A DNA stretch of 64,000 nt from Cervus elaphus (GCF_910594005.1 NC_057847.1:27069001-27133000), one strand, 5' to 3'; shown: positions 1-11,509, counted from the stretch's first letter. The notes: generated by a model not told the origin, from the letters alone. Translations and numbers: made by a program.

Positions 1-229
1 AGTATTAGTGAACATGTTTGCCATCACTTCCCAGATCTCTCAGAAAGCATAAGGGTATCCCAATGTCAGCACTCAGAAATTCATCTTGAATCCATCTAGC
101 CATTTATCCCTCCACCCATCCAACAACCACTTGAAAAGACTAGATTTGACAGAATGAGGAGATACAGGGTTGTAACAGAAGCTTACTTTCTAGGAGGTTT
201 AATAAGACAAATGCAGTTGTACAAATCAT

Positions 230-430
230 CATATTGGAGTGGATAGAAATTAGGGTATCTATAGAGAAATAATATTGAAAAGGTGATCTCAGGCCATGTA
301 GGAACCTGAAAGTTGGGCTAAGGCATTAGCAGTCTTAGAATTTCACTTTCTATGACTGGCAGTGGACCATCATTAAAGGTTCGGAGCAACAGAGTGATAT
401 GAACAAGAAAAAGAAAGGAAGGGACTTTTC
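230..430 (+). repeat. Ancient interspersed repeat fragment, L2-like
   Basis: The stretch around 355-400 (…ggaccatcattaaaggtt…gagtgatatgaac) resembles the common old mammalian repeat motif 'ggttttaagcaggggagtgacatgatc'. It is strongly diverged and the family is not assignable by eye. Confidence 0.35.
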
Positions 431-499
431 AAAATTAAAAGACATTTAAGATATAGAAACTGGAGACAATGACATGGGTCCTTGATTGAAGTCCAAAGA

Positions 500-830
500 C
501 ATTCTGTTGGGGAAATTTGGACTTGGACTCAGTGGGGGCTGTTATTAAGGAAAATCACACTAGCAATTGGGTGTGATAATGGTGTTGTTTTTGCATGGAA
601 AAGTCTACATTTTCAAAAATGTCTGCTGAAATGTATATATATGACTAGAAGAAGAAAATATGGCAAAATGATTGTATGAAAATACCTATCAAGTTAATAA
701 TAATCACATTCAAGTATTAAAGTTTAATATTAATTAAATCAAAGTGATGAAAATGCAGGTGTTAACTGTATCATCCTGTATGTTTGAAATTTGTCATAAT
801 AAAAAGTAAATTGAAAAAGTTCTGTGTAAG
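500..830 (+). mobile_element. Old L1 (L1M-type) 3' end fragment
   Basis: It shows the usual order of an old L1 3' untranslated region: a 'ggggaaatttg…' start, a 'gtgtgataatggtgttg' motif, and a 'tttgaaatttgtcataataaaaagt' tail near 783-810. It is diverged, with no poly(A) run or target duplication visible. Confidence 0.5.
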
Positions 831-1594
831 TCAGGTATAGGGTAAACCAAGGGTGAAATAATGAAGATTCATAGCCACTGAGCCATCTTTGCTCTCAGGT
901 CAAGGGTGATGAGGCCCTCAGCCAGGGGGCTGCAGCAGGGAGAGAAAGGAAAGAGTATGAGCACTTAGAGGAAGGAGCAAGGGATGGACGAGTGATTAAC
1001 CTAAGTAGGTGGGGGTGAGAGAAGGGGGGGCTCCAAACAGCGGAGGCCTAGCACCTGGTATGGGAGGACAGTGGTTATGAATGGAAATAGGCTTTCAGCA
1101 GAAGGATGGTTTGTGGGAATCACCATGTGCTCCATTATCGACACTGTGAGTGCATGAGACCAGCAGGATGACCTGGTGGAAAGAAAACCAGCAGTCATTT
1201 GGAAAGTTAGGCTGCCTTTTGTAAGACTCAAATGGAGGTACTGGTTTCAGGAAGGATTTGTATCAGTTGCAAGAAGGGATGCAACAATAGAGGAGAGAGT
1301 ATAGAGAAAAAAAAAAGAAAAACAGCCAAGGCTGGACTCGAGTAGTAACTGAATTTCCAGATGAAGGGGAGAAGTACCTATGAAAGAGACAAGAATACAA
1401 GTGGCCAGAGAGACATGAGAAAACCAAGGTAACTCAGTGGAGCATGCATGGGACCCGAGGGAGAATGGAGACTGAACGTGGAAACGCTTACTCAGTCACA
1501 GAGAATGGGGAATAGTAGTGACAGTCTGGTTATTGCTTGGGCACTGGACAATTTAGATGGTTTGAGTTGGAAGTCAGACTTTGAGGGGTTAAAG

Positions 1595-1665
1595 AGTCAC
1601 TGGTGTTGAGAAAATAGTAGCTCACATCATTTGGGTTCTTATTATACGCCCAGTGCCCTTCTAAA
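1595..1665 (+). repeat. MIR SINE, left part (split by a SINE)
   Basis: Diverged tRNA-derived MIR sequence is cut at 1665 by a Bov-tA insertion and resumes at 1881. The join restores the MIR order. Confidence 0.5.
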
Positions 1666-1880
1666 TGGAGATTCCCAGGTGGGGCGGTGTTAAAAATCTG
1701 CCCACTGAAACAGGAGATGTGGGTTTGATCCCTGGGTCGGGAAGATGCCCTGGAGGAGGAAATAGCAACCCACTCCTGTATTCTTGCTGGGAAAATCCCA
1801 TGGATAGAGGAGCCTGGTAGGCTACAAATCATGGGGTTGCAAAGACTTGGAAGTGATTGAGCATGCATACATGCATGCAT
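1666..1880 (+). mobile_element. Bov-tA SINE inserted in a MIR, 9-bp TSD
   Basis: tRNA-Glu-derived ruminant SINE, recognised from 'gattcccaggtgg…', 'tttgatccctgggtcgggaagat', 'caacccactcctgtattcttg' and 'atggatagaggagcctgg'. The flanks repeat ccttctaaa exactly at 1657-1665 and 1881-1889. The 3' end carries a palindromic gcatgcatac/atgcatgcat run. Confidence 0.92.
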
Positions 1881-2020
1881 CCTTCTAAACATTCGATGCG
1901 TGCGCTTCTTTCAGTCTTCAAAACAATCCTATAAGGAAACTGAGGCACAGAGACATTAAGTGCCTTGCCAGAAGCCACACACCTAGGAAACAGCACAACT
2001 GGGATTTCCAACTTGGTTAC
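1881..2020 (+). repeat. MIR SINE, right part
   Basis: It contains the conserved MIR core and 3' segment 'ggaaactgaggcacagagacattaagtgccttgcc…'. The orientation is the same as the left part. Confidence 0.75.
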
Positions 2021-3029
2021 TGATCATCCCTAGATCAGCCAGAAGAGAAAAATCAAGAACAGAAGAAGAAATAAAAGGAAAGAAAGACCTGTCCTCCGAC
2101 ATCCACCTCTCCAAGGACAGAAGAGAAACTGAGAAGGAGGAGGCACAGGCTGCCCAGGAACATGAAACAGAGGGAAAGGGAGCTCACTTCAGATCCTGAT
2201 CAAGTGAGAAGAGTCACCTGTAGACAGTGATCAGTTTGAGCGAGAGAGTGGGAATTCAAGGAGGTATTCAGGAAGACATGAAGGGTGACTCTGGCTCTGA
2301 GATGCTTGCAGTGGAAGCACTGCTTGATCCATCAGTGTCAGCGTTGAAGTGCTACAGCATCAGAAACCCCAGGGCTTGCTGCCTTGTCACACATACATGG
2401 ATAAGAGCCAAGTCAAGGGACCCAGAGCCTCAACAAGCAACTCCCAGGGATAGTACTGAGTGCTAAAAAGATGTTTCCAACATGTGTGAACAGATAGACT
2501 CAGGACACAGAATTACTTTGAGTCTAGTGGGCACCCATTAGGAAAGAGTATCACAGAGAAAAACTTCCTTTATGAGCAGCCAGAGACCAGTCTCCTACAA
2601 AAGGCTCGGAATTTGAAGAGAGCACGGTTTAAGAAGAATAAAGAATGATTCATGCTGCTTTAACAGCATCAAAATAAGCAAGAGGTGGGGCACTCAGGTG
2701 TCTACATGTGACTGAGAAAACACCATTCATGAATCCCATTTTTAAAAGGGCCCCCAAACCATGCTTTAAGATGAAGGTCCTTTGAGAAAGCATGCTGAAG
2801 TTCCAACTAGCACCAGAGCAAACCTCCCTCTATCAGCTAAGGCCACATAATTATACTGTAGGAACAATTTTTTAAAATAACCCAAGAGTGGGCTGGCGGG
2901 TCTGTTTATCCACAAATGAGTCTGGAGACTTATTCTGTCAAGCTGGTGTTGGACATATTTTTTTGGTCACATGAAAACACATACCGCATGACAAATTTTT
3001 AGATACAAGTGTTCATATTTTTCACTTAC

Positions 3030-3102
3030 TGTCATTGTTAGAGCCCGTTTCCATAACACCATAAGGAGGAGCCAGAAGTCCTGCCATGTACTGTCGATAT
3101 TT
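3030..3102 (-). CDS. RAPGEF4: RAPGEF4 (EPAC2) internal coding exon, 73 nt
   Basis: EPAC2 is a cytoplasmic guanine-nucleotide exchange factor that activates Rap1/Rap2 when cAMP binds; it acts in insulin secretion and neurons. Read on the minus strand, a pyrimidine-rich acceptor (…CTTGTCTTTCAG, just right of 3102) is followed by 24 codons: KYRQYMAGLLAPPYG, then VMETGSNND. One extra base A precedes the donor GTAAGTG at 3023-3029. The extra A would start the Arg codon of the known …NNDR-IPDKE… sequence, so the exon enters in phase 0 and leaves in phase 1. From remembered EPAC2 sequence this is about residues 149-173, the linker between the first cyclic-nucleotide-binding domain and DEP. No stop or frameshift is present. 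The length is not a multiple of three, so skipping it would shift the frame. Longer open frames over this place are in the wrong frame. Identity is from recall of the family; splice sites and phase are seen directly. Confidence 0.93.
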
Positions 3103-3155
3103 CTGAAAGACAAGATTGTAAACTCAGTGCACAGATATTTACTCACTTTGAGCAT

Positions 3156-5050
3156 TCATGTGTTTACATGTTAAAAAGAAGAAAAGCTGGATGTCAGTAA
3201 GCATCTGAGTCTTGTATTTATAGAGCCATGAAGCGTGCTGTCTGGGCTCTGTGGCCTAAAATAAAAATGCTGTGTTCTAAAGAGGTCTTCCCGGATGAGA
3301 CTGATAGTGCCCCGGCCTAGGGAGGGGGTTCTATTGTAGCCCACTCCTTCACGTGTTTGTGATTGATTAACCAGACAGCGTGGGCTTTTACCCTCCCCTC
3401 CACCTCCTGCCTGACTTCTCACTCTCCCAAACATGGGCTCAGGTTTTTGTGGAGGAAAAAGACATTTGGTTTTTATAGATGCAGATACAAGTAAAAGCGC
3501 CACCTTCCTAACAGGTGAATGGTACTCAATTGGCTGTCTTTCAAAGCAAAAAGAAATGCATCTCTAGAAAGTGTCTGATGTGAAAGAAGCTGATTCACTA
3601 CCATTTGCCAGCTTCCTTTTACACCGTACACCTGCCCGTTATGTGACCTCCGAAGAACCTGTGGTATGTTGTCAAATAGAATAGTTTGGCTTCATTTAGA
3701 ACTATTTGGGTCCTTCTGAATTTTCTCCCTCTGACTTTTGGTCCAGACGTGCTTTAAAACCTGAGGCTCAGCGATATATATATTAGCACCGGGAGTCTGG
3801 GCTGTTTTGAAGGAATAAGGCTTGGTGAGCATACAGCAAGCAGATCAAGCACCCAGTGAGAGAGAAGTGACATTTACGAAGAATGGAATATGAGTGTGAG
3901 ACATCCTCTCTTCTCAGGTAATAAATACAGCCTCCTCCCCTTGCAGAATGAAAGCTGGGCAATTTTATTTGTTGCATGGTGTCATGTATATTTATGGTTT
4001 ATAATTATGATGGCACATAAATGTTAAACAGCATCAAAAGAATCAACACTTCATAATGTGCTTGTGGGTTACACAAACGTCAGCAGAAAAGACTTCATCT
4101 GTAGCAATGGGCAGCTGGCAGCACGCAGTATTTGAGCAGCCATCTGGCCCATTTGGTAGATTTGAATGGTGTTTGTAATGTAACATTGATGAGTTCTCAA
4201 AAGAGCCTTCTTCTAGTCAAGATGTGACTAGCTTTTTTTTTTTAATCCTTTTTTCTTCTCCTTCTGAGGCAACTATACTAACACCTGCATGCAGACATTC
4301 AAAATCATGATTTTTCTCTGCCTCTGAGTTAACTAATCACTCAAACATACCCATGGGACCAATCCATCACCCTGAATTCCTGACATTTCCTTTTGATAAT
4401 TTCCTCGTTCTGCTTTTCCTTTTTCTTATGAGACCATCTACTCTTCTTCCTCATGAGAAAGCACGGAGCAAAGCACATTTCTGGGCACAATGTTATGCTG
4501 GACTCTGAAAAAAACAGGCTCAGAGAGAGCAGATGGGGGCTAGGTTATATTCTAAGAAGGTTCTATGACCCGCCACAATCTTTTGAGGTATTCCTCTCAC
4601 TGTTAGCAACTCCATTAACAGGCTCCTGAAAGAAATAATTCATGTTAAATTAAAGGAGCAATTTTGCTTTGCTTAGAAATGTTGTTTTGGATGCAGCAAA
4701 TGCATTTGTCTCGGGTACCTTGAAATCAATTTCCATGAACTCCACAGAAGCACCTTCCTGACTGCCAAATGAACAGGACTCTGCCTTCCTTCAGCTCCAT
4801 AGCATGGGGTCTAGGGTTTGCTCATGGAGCGTGTTACCAGAGCTGTCACTCCTGGGGAGGGAAAGCAGAGCAGCTGTCCAGGGAGCCTCGAGTGCGGGCT
4901 GAGTTTCAGCGTGTAGACGCGCTGAGCACCTACTGTGTCCTCACTGTGCCCTAGACACTGGGCTCACTGCAGAGAACGGGCAGACAAGGCCCTTTGCACT
5001 TATAAAGCCTCAATCTCCTACAACAGCACAGGGTACTCTGTCTTACACAT
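3156..5050. other. Unique intronic sequence
   Basis: No repeat or exon is recognised here apart from short poly-T runs (for example 4233-4243). Around 4905-5010 a segment (…gagcacctactgtgtcctcactg…) looks like an old repeat start of the 'tattgagcacctactatgtgccaggcac' kind. Confidence 0.5.
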
Positions 5051-5059
5051 AATAGAAAA

Positions 5060-5400
5060 TTAATATATATCTGTTGATTTTCGGAATGTGAATGGAAATT
5101 TTCATACATATATAAAAATAGAATCTCACACCACATACTTAACATACAGCCTCAATAACTGTTAACTCATGACTAATGTTATTTCATCAACAATCCTATC
5201 CACTTGCCCCTTCCAGAGTTATTTTGAAGCAATTCCAGATATCATATCATTTAATCCACATATATTTCAATAGGAATCTCTAAAAGATAATGATTCTTTT
5301 TTTCCCCAAAACAAAACCATAACACCACTATTTCAACTAAGAAATGTAACATCTCCATAATATCCAGTCAGGTTCAAATGTCTAATTGCTTTATATATGT
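5060..5400 (-). mobile_element. Old L1 3' region, probable
   Basis: The order 'ttattttgaagcaattccagatatcatatcattt…', 'atttcaataggaatctctaaaagataatgattc', 'catctccataatatccagtcaggttcaaatg' matches a common old L1-type tail in reverse orientation. It is diverged and the subfamily is unknown. Confidence 0.45.
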
Positions 5401-5444
5401 CATTGCTGAATTGAACTTATAAATAACTTATTAGATACATAGAT

Positions 5445-5995
5445 GAATGGAACAGAAAAGAGTGCCCAAAAATAAACCCTGGCATACATACATGGCCACT
5501 TAATTTACAACAAAGGAGCCAAGAATATACAGTGGGGAAAGGACAGACTCCTCAATAAATGGTGTCGGGCAAACTGGACAGCCACTTGCAAAAGAATGAA
5601 GCTGGACCACAATCTTCCACAAAAGTTAATTCAAAGTGGATGGAAGTCTCAAACACAAGACCTGAAACCATAAAACTCCTGGAAGAAATCATAGGCTGTA
5701 GGCTCCTTGACATTGGTCTTGGCAGCGTTTTTTTGGATTTAACACCAAATGCAAAGGCAACCAAAGCAAAAGTCAGTAAGTGGGACTACATCAAACTGAA
5801 AAGTATTTGCACGGCAAAGGAAATAACCAAAAAATGAAAAGGCAAGCTATTAAATGGCAGAAAATGTTTACAAATGATGTATCTGATAAGGGGTTAATAT
5901 CCAAAATATATGAATATAAAAAATGCAAACTCATAGGTACGGAGACTAGACTGGTGACTGCCAGAGGTGGAGGGTGAAGCATAGGTGAAATGGGG
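5445..5995 (+). mobile_element. L1 ORF2 3' fragment, degraded
   Basis: This is plus-strand L1 ORF2 C-terminal coding sequence. The fragment 5559-5837 reads MVSGKLDSHLQKNEAGP…, corresponding to the ORF2 stretch near 'kw…gkwtshmqknea'. Frames are broken at 5837. After about 5930 it passes into '3'-UTR-like 'ggtacggagactagactggtgactgcc'. It is 5' truncated and non-functional. Confidence 0.8.
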
Positions 5996-6294
5996 TTTAA
6001 AACCTACTTCTGCAGAACCCTGAGCTCCTGGAGGACCCTCAGGCAAGGAAGCATATAAGCAGGGCCTTCAGCTCCTATGGCAACTTGAGTGTCTTCACTT
6101 TTAGCTGATACAGAATTTAGAGTTCCAAGAGTTATTTCATTTGAAAGATGACTTTTGCTTCTGTAAAGTCTGCAAACCATAAGATTAAATAATCTTTAAA
6201 CTCCTAGCCAGAAAGATGCTGTTCAGAGAAGGCATTTCTTCTTCTATGAAGAAATCAACAAAGACCAAATTAGGATTTGCCTATGAAGTGTTGG

Positions 6295-6553
6295 GGGGAG
6301 AGGAATAAATTGGGAGATTTGGGACTGACACATACGTACCACTATATATAAAATAGATCACTAATAAGGACTTACTGTAGAGGATAGGAAATGCTACTCA
6401 ATACTCTGTAATGGCCTATATGGGATAAGAATCTAAAAAAGAGTGGATATATGTATACGTATAATGGATTCACTTTTCTGCATAGCATAAACTAATACAA
6501 CATTGTAAATCAACTATTCTCCAAATTTTAAAAAAAGGAAAAAAAAAAAAAAG
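6295..6553 (+). mobile_element. Artiodactyl L1 3' end with poly(A)
   Basis: It carries the typical artiodactyl L1 tail: 'ggaataaattgggagatttggg', 'aaatagatcactaataaggac', 'actcaatactctgtaatgg', 'acaacattgtaaatcaac', ending in a poly(A) run at about 6539-6552. The 5996-6294 gap may be unrecognised L1 or inserted unique DNA. Confidence 0.85.
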
Positions 6554-6989
6554 GATTCTGTTCTCTGTTAGACATCTATGGTTGTAGACTGGCCAAATGA
6601 CAAGTTACCAACAGAACTGGAAGAACTAAGAATTTAACTAAGATGCATCATAGTGCAATGCTGACCTTCTCCAAGTGAGGTGTACAGACCCCCAGTGTAG
6701 CACCCAGCAGCACAAGAGGGGATGTGACAGGGGTTAACAGAAGCTCTTCCTAGAGCTTAAATTTTATTCTATGTCAAGTAGTTGAAAGGACTACTTTTAT
6801 ACTTTTATATTATGGAGCAGAAAGCTAAATTTGCATACATTTTAAAGATTAAAGCATGCAACTTCAAAGAAATCTGAGCTTGCTGCTGGCTGCTTCTAGC
6901 TACAAAGGGCCTAGACCCCGGGCATTATGTATTGATTTCCTCTGCATTCAGAGAACTTCAGTGGAAAAACCCAAGCGCCTCTAATGTAA

Positions 6990-7215
6990 TGGAAAGCGTG
7001 CAGATGCTGGAATCACATAAGAACGGAGTCAATACTGATTCTGCCACATGCTACCTACGTGAAGTTAAGTAAGTTACCTCAGTTTCCTGGGTAAGGAACT
7101 TGGGATAACATCACCTATCTTTCAGGGCCACTGGAAGGATGAGAAATAAACTCCAAATAAGTGCCCAGCATTTATTAGGGACTGAATAAATGATTGCTGA
7201 TGATAATAAAAATAA
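6990..7215 (-). repeat. MIR SINE
   Basis: In reverse orientation: 'aagttacctcagtttcctgggtaaggaacttgggataacatcacctat' and 'taagtgcccagcatttattagggactgaataaatga'. A short simple repeat of aat and gag units follows at 7201-7236. Confidence 0.7.
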
Positions 7216-7759
7216 TAATAATGAGGAGGAGGAGAAGAAACAATCAACAATCAAGAATTGATCAAACAAATCCCAACATATTTGATGATATATCCCAGGC
7301 AGAGTCTCCAGCTTTAGGGAAAAATACTGTCTAGGTGACTTCTTATTACTGAGACTGCTGATACACACACAACATAAAGACCCACAATACATCCACTGAC
7401 CTGTCTACTAAAAGGAGTTGTAAAAATAACATCTTAAAGAGTAGATGTTCTTAAGTCATTTTATAATGTACTGCCTATTTTCATACCCATATGGTAAAAT
7501 AGTCCAAGGAGAAAGGAAGAGCATAAGAGAGTAAACCCAGAAATAACTGAACAAAAATCAGTAAAACTTTGTAGCCATCAGAACTGGTTTTGGTTTACAA
7601 AATCTTAAAAAAAAATTCTCTAAATTACAATTGGCCAGTTTATAAGGCAAAGTCAGTACATGGAAGAAGTCCTCAGGCTAGAGAGGCCAGAAGCCTGTCC
7701 TAGATGGAGGGGAGAGACGTGCCACTGGCTATCTCAACGTTTTCTGAGAAAACTGAGAA

Positions 7760-8045
7760 AAGACAAAGTATGACAGTCTTAGGAAAGTTAAAACCTGGTC
7801 CATCTCTCAGCTCCCTCACTGCCCCGTCAAGGCCACTGAGCAACGCTGGCTGGAAGGCTGTCAGAGCAGCCGCCAGGCCAAGGGAGGCTGGGGGTAACCC
7901 AACTCTGCTCCAGAGTCTGGAGCCCCAGCCTGGCCGCTCCCTCCCAGAGCAGGGAACACGTCTCTACACAGTGGCTCCACATGGCCCAGCTGTAGCCCAG
8001 CAGCCAGATACGGAAGTTGGGCGGCATGTGCTGGAGGAGGAGGCA
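7760..8045. other. GC-rich unique segment
   Basis: This segment is clearly more GC-rich than its surroundings and is open in one plus frame (7704-8048) and in minus frames. I recognise no protein domain and see no convincing splice sites. It could be an old repeat, a conserved element or chance. Confidence 0.3.
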
Positions 8046-8094
8046 TAGTAGGGATATGTCACATTCTAAAGGCCAGTCTCAATTTGCCAAGCAG

Positions 8095-8287
8095 GGGACC
8101 TCCCTGGAGATCAGTGGTTAAGACTTCACCTTCCAATGCAGGAGGTGCAGGTTGCAACCCAAGTTAGGGAGTTAAGATCCTACAGGCCTCGTGGCCAAAA
8201 AAAAAACAAAAACAAAAACATAAAACAAAAGCAATATTGTCACAAATTCTATGAAGCCTTTAAAACTGGTTCACATAAAAAAAAAAA
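8095..8287 (+). mobile_element. CHR-2-type SINE, complete, 14-bp TSD
   Basis: Cetartiodactyl tRNA-derived SINE: 'gggacctccctggagatcagtggttaagact…', 'gttgcaacccaag…', 'ggccaaaaaa', an a-rich middle, and the distal 'gcaatattgtcacaaattctatgaagcc…' part ending in poly(A). Flanking aatttgccaagcag (8081-8094) and aatttgccaaacag (8288-8301) match at 13 of 14 bases. Confidence 0.9.
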
Positions 8288-8301
8288 AATTTGCCAAACA
8301 G

Positions 8302-9880
8302 GACTCACAAAGAATAAAGGAAGGTGGGCAGCTTGAACCGTGGCTGAATCCTCTGTGACAAGAGAAGAAGGGGTCCCTGTAGGGCAGAACTCCCCACCCT
8401 GGAAATCAAGACCTTCCTAACACACTGAGGCCTTTCCTAGATGTTCTCCAGGCTACTGCCCACTGCCAAGGCATCTAGGCTGCCAGCGTGCCACTTTCAC
8501 CACGTTCCCAGCAGCCAGGCAGGGACCTCGGCTTCCGAAACAGGCCTTCCCAGCAACTGTCCCCTTTCGCCGCCAACTCCATCTACCTAGGAGATCATCA
8601 AGTTGTAGGAAAAGCATAAATACCATCCTTAGGTTGGGATATCAGCACTAGAAAAACATGACAGACAGAAAGTCATGAGGACTATGGACAGGCCTTGCTG
8701 TAAACACCTGCGGGTGGGAGGGATGCACATGTGCTCAGAACAGGGACACACTCATGACAGCCCATGGTGGGCAGTGTCCAGGTTGGGGAAGAATACAGGG
8801 GCCTGCATGGGTGGTGTGGGGCTATGTCCTGCCGTCATGTACCATTCATCACATCTGTACTAGGTTCCCCCAAAGTATTAAAGCCGAGTTCATGAAATGT
8901 AATGACAAGTCACCTGGACTTTCTCTGAAAATATCCTGAGTATGCGGTAGAATAACTTAGGACAGGGATATAAAATTTAGGCTCCCCGCTTTTTGTCTGT
9001 TTCTTGGCAATAGCTATTTCTTTACACCTTCCGTATGCTATGTAAGGTATGGTGGGGAAATGGACATAGCACATTGCTCTAAAATCCCAGAGATCTGGAG
9101 AATTTTTAAATGTGTGAAGCATAGATGAGAGGGGAGAAACACAAAGCGGCTGTAAAGGGAAATCTCCCAGGAGAATTTTCCTGTTTACCCTTTTAGAGCC
9201 GTATGGACTGCTTCTCTCACAGCAGGTCACTGGCTGGACCAGTTCACCTCTTACGCCAACATCTTTTGTTTCCTTGTTTCTTGATATAGCATTGACCTCA
9301 CAGGGCACAAAGAACTTTCATCGCCTCTTCTTCAGTGATGTTTAATTCATCCTTTGGCTCTACTACAGCTATTTCTAAATGGAGGCAAAATTCTGCTTGC
9401 CAACTCATGGCCATTTTAAATTCATGAGCAACCTGCAAGAGCTATAGTTTGGAGGGTGATAATGACAACAATAGCTCTAATGGAGGATGTTTTCCAAACC
9501 TGAATCACTTAGGAATCCTAGAGTAAAGCCTGAGTAAGATGATACTGCAAGTGAGCAAATACAGTCTCCCTCCAAAATCTGTTTGAAATTCTCTCTCTGT
9601 ATACTGGCCTGTGAAGGTGCAGAGATCCCAACCAAAAGGTGGAGGGACCCTCGAATACTCTCAGGTGAAATCAGGGTTGCAAAGAATATAGTTAGGCAGC
9701 CCTCGCTCAATCACAGAGATGAAATCAGATTAGCCCTGAAGGAAAGGAAGGGAAAAATGCATTCACTTAGTCAATCAAGGGGATGAGAGGCACAGTGGGG
9801 TTCTCATAGAGGGGTCCTCATGGGCTTTGCATCTAGTGAGGGGACAGCCATTCTCATCTGATCATACAGGCAGCTCAGTG
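8302..9880. other. Unique intronic sequence
   Basis: No repeat family, exon or RNA gene is recognised. It is mixed in composition, and its short open frames lack splice or domain support. Confidence 0.5.
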
Positions 9881-10300
9881 CAGGAGCTAGAAGGAAAAAT
9901 GTACACTGAAAATGTGGCTGGGTGGTGGAGCGTGGGGCAAGTTCAGATATGGGGCTCAGGGCAAGGACATGGAATATGAGACTGAGGAGGCTTGGAGGTA
10001 AGACCCAGGGGGGCTTCCTGGTAGAGGGAACAGGGGTGGTGTGGAGACAAAGAAGTGTGTCTGGCAAGAGAGGGGAAGTCACTATGGACAGAGCAGTGCT
10101 CAGGCCAAACAGCGAGGCTTGGGGGCCATGATGGAGGTTTGGAACATTATCTCAGTACAACTGGAAGTGGTTTAAGTGGAGAAGTGATAAGGACAGATAA
10201 GTGTTTTTAAAAGATCATTCTGGCTGCTGTGTGGAGAACGGTTTTGATAGGAAAACAAGAAAGGCATTAAGCCCTTAAGGGGAGGACAGGCCTGGATGTG
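9880..10300 (+). repeat. Ancient interspersed repeat, L2-like
   Basis: Motifs in order are 'gtggctgg…gagcgtggggcaag', 'ggaagtggtttaagtggagaagtgataaggac' and 'tttttaaaagatcattctggctgctgtgtggagaacgg'. The last is a hallmark of a common old mammalian repeat. Family name uncertain. Confidence 0.55.
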
Positions 10301-11193
10301 GCTCCTCAAAGGGGCCTGAGTCTGGGGGAGAAGGAAGAGAAAGGAACATGGGCAGAGGGTGGTAAATACCCTTTGTTCCTCAAGGCCACACAATCTCCAA
10401 CCACTTAGACTTACTATAATAAAGACTCAGATTTCTTGCTGAAGCACACTCAACCCATGTGCACTTTTAATATGACTAAAAGGTTGGGGGATTTCAGGGG
10501 GCTCACTGAAATGATAATATTAATAATTTTAAGTTGGTGCACACCCTGCATCTTTGAGTATGATTTAGTTAGCCATGCGATTCAGTCAGCCACTCAACTT
10601 TGTCTGAGTTAGCCATGAGCTTCTCTTAGAAACATTCAAATTGAGAGGAAGACACACACAGTACGTCAATGCTACTTAATTTCGTCATAAAATTAATGGC
10701 TCTGTAGCTGTTACTGCACAGGAAATCCTCCTCACCTCTCTTTTTGCTAAGCCTGAACTTACCACAGTCCATCTAATGTATAAATGAGATTATGAGCACT
10801 GTCCCTACATAGCTGCTGCGTCCTTGTTTATAGAAAAACCAACTGATTGACATTTCATTTAACCATACTTGTCTTCAAAGTGATGGAAATATAGTCATTC
10901 TCAATTAAAATGATCAAGCCCAGTGCATATGAAACTAACAAGAATATTGTAAAATATATCATGGGAACAAGCAAACTTCAGGTAAGTGTTTAAATGTTGA
11001 CACAGAATTAGGATGCACCAGTCATTTAAAAACCTAAAATAAAGGATCATTTCACAGAAAGTCATAGCCTGAGACTATCATAAGAACACAGAAGAAGCTA
11101 CCAACATTTTGGTTTTGCTTTCTTGCTCTACAATGTACTTTATAAAGCGCAGCAGGCAGAGCAGGAGCGGATGGTGGGGAGTGATTCGGGAGG
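10301..11193. other. Unique intronic sequence
   Basis: AT-rich in the right half. I see no repeat or exon that I can support. Confidence 0.5.
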
Positions 11194-11509
11194 TGCTATG
11201 GGGTCTGGATGCGTCCCCTCAAATTCATATGTTGAAATTCTAACACCCAATGTAATTGTTGTTAGGAGGTAGGACCTGTGGGAGGGTTTAAGTGTGAGAT
11301 GAAGGATCGGTGCTCTTCCAAGAGCTCCCTAGCCCCTCCTGCCAGATGAGGACACAAGGAGTATGCATCCTGAGAGAGGGCCCTCAGCAGAGGGCTGGCA
11401 CCCTGCCCTCGGACTGCCAGCCTCCACAACTGGGAAGAATAATTTTCTGTTGTTTAAAAGCCACCCCGTCTATGCTATTTTGCTATAGCAGTCTGAACAG
11501 ACAAAGACA
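11194..11509 (+). mobile_element. ERVL-MaLR solo LTR (MST/MLT1-type)
   Basis: The element starts TG (tgctatggggtctggatg) and ends CA (…acaaagaca). Internal order fits MaLR LTRs: 'caaattcatatgttgaaattctaacaccc', 'aggaggtaggacctgtgggagg', 'cagatgaggacacaaggag', 'cagcctccacaactggg', 'tctgttgtttaaaagccacccc'. The usual aataaa site is degraded to aataattt. No internal retroviral genes are present, so it is a solo LTR. A clear 5-bp target duplication is not visible. Confidence 0.88.

Larger units (their letters stand above)
1..3029 (-). other. RAPGEF4: RAPGEF4 intron 3' of the 73-nt exon (partial)
   Basis: This is intron by position. It contains an L1 tail (about 500-830), a MIR split by a SINE, and otherwise sequence in which I recognise nothing. 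The next expected coding segment (starting IPDKENTPL) was looked for on the minus strand and not seen, so that exon probably lies left of the window. Stretches 840-1590 and 2020-3020 are purine-rich unique sequence without convincing exon structure. Confidence 0.75.

Noticed and set aside
2967..3155. 62-codon minus-strand frame over the RAPGEF4 exon
   Set aside because: It is in a different frame from the true exon and reads through both splice sites.
7704..8048. 114-codon GC-rich plus frame
   Set aside because: Open on both strands because of GC-rich composition; no recognisable protein and no clear splice sites.
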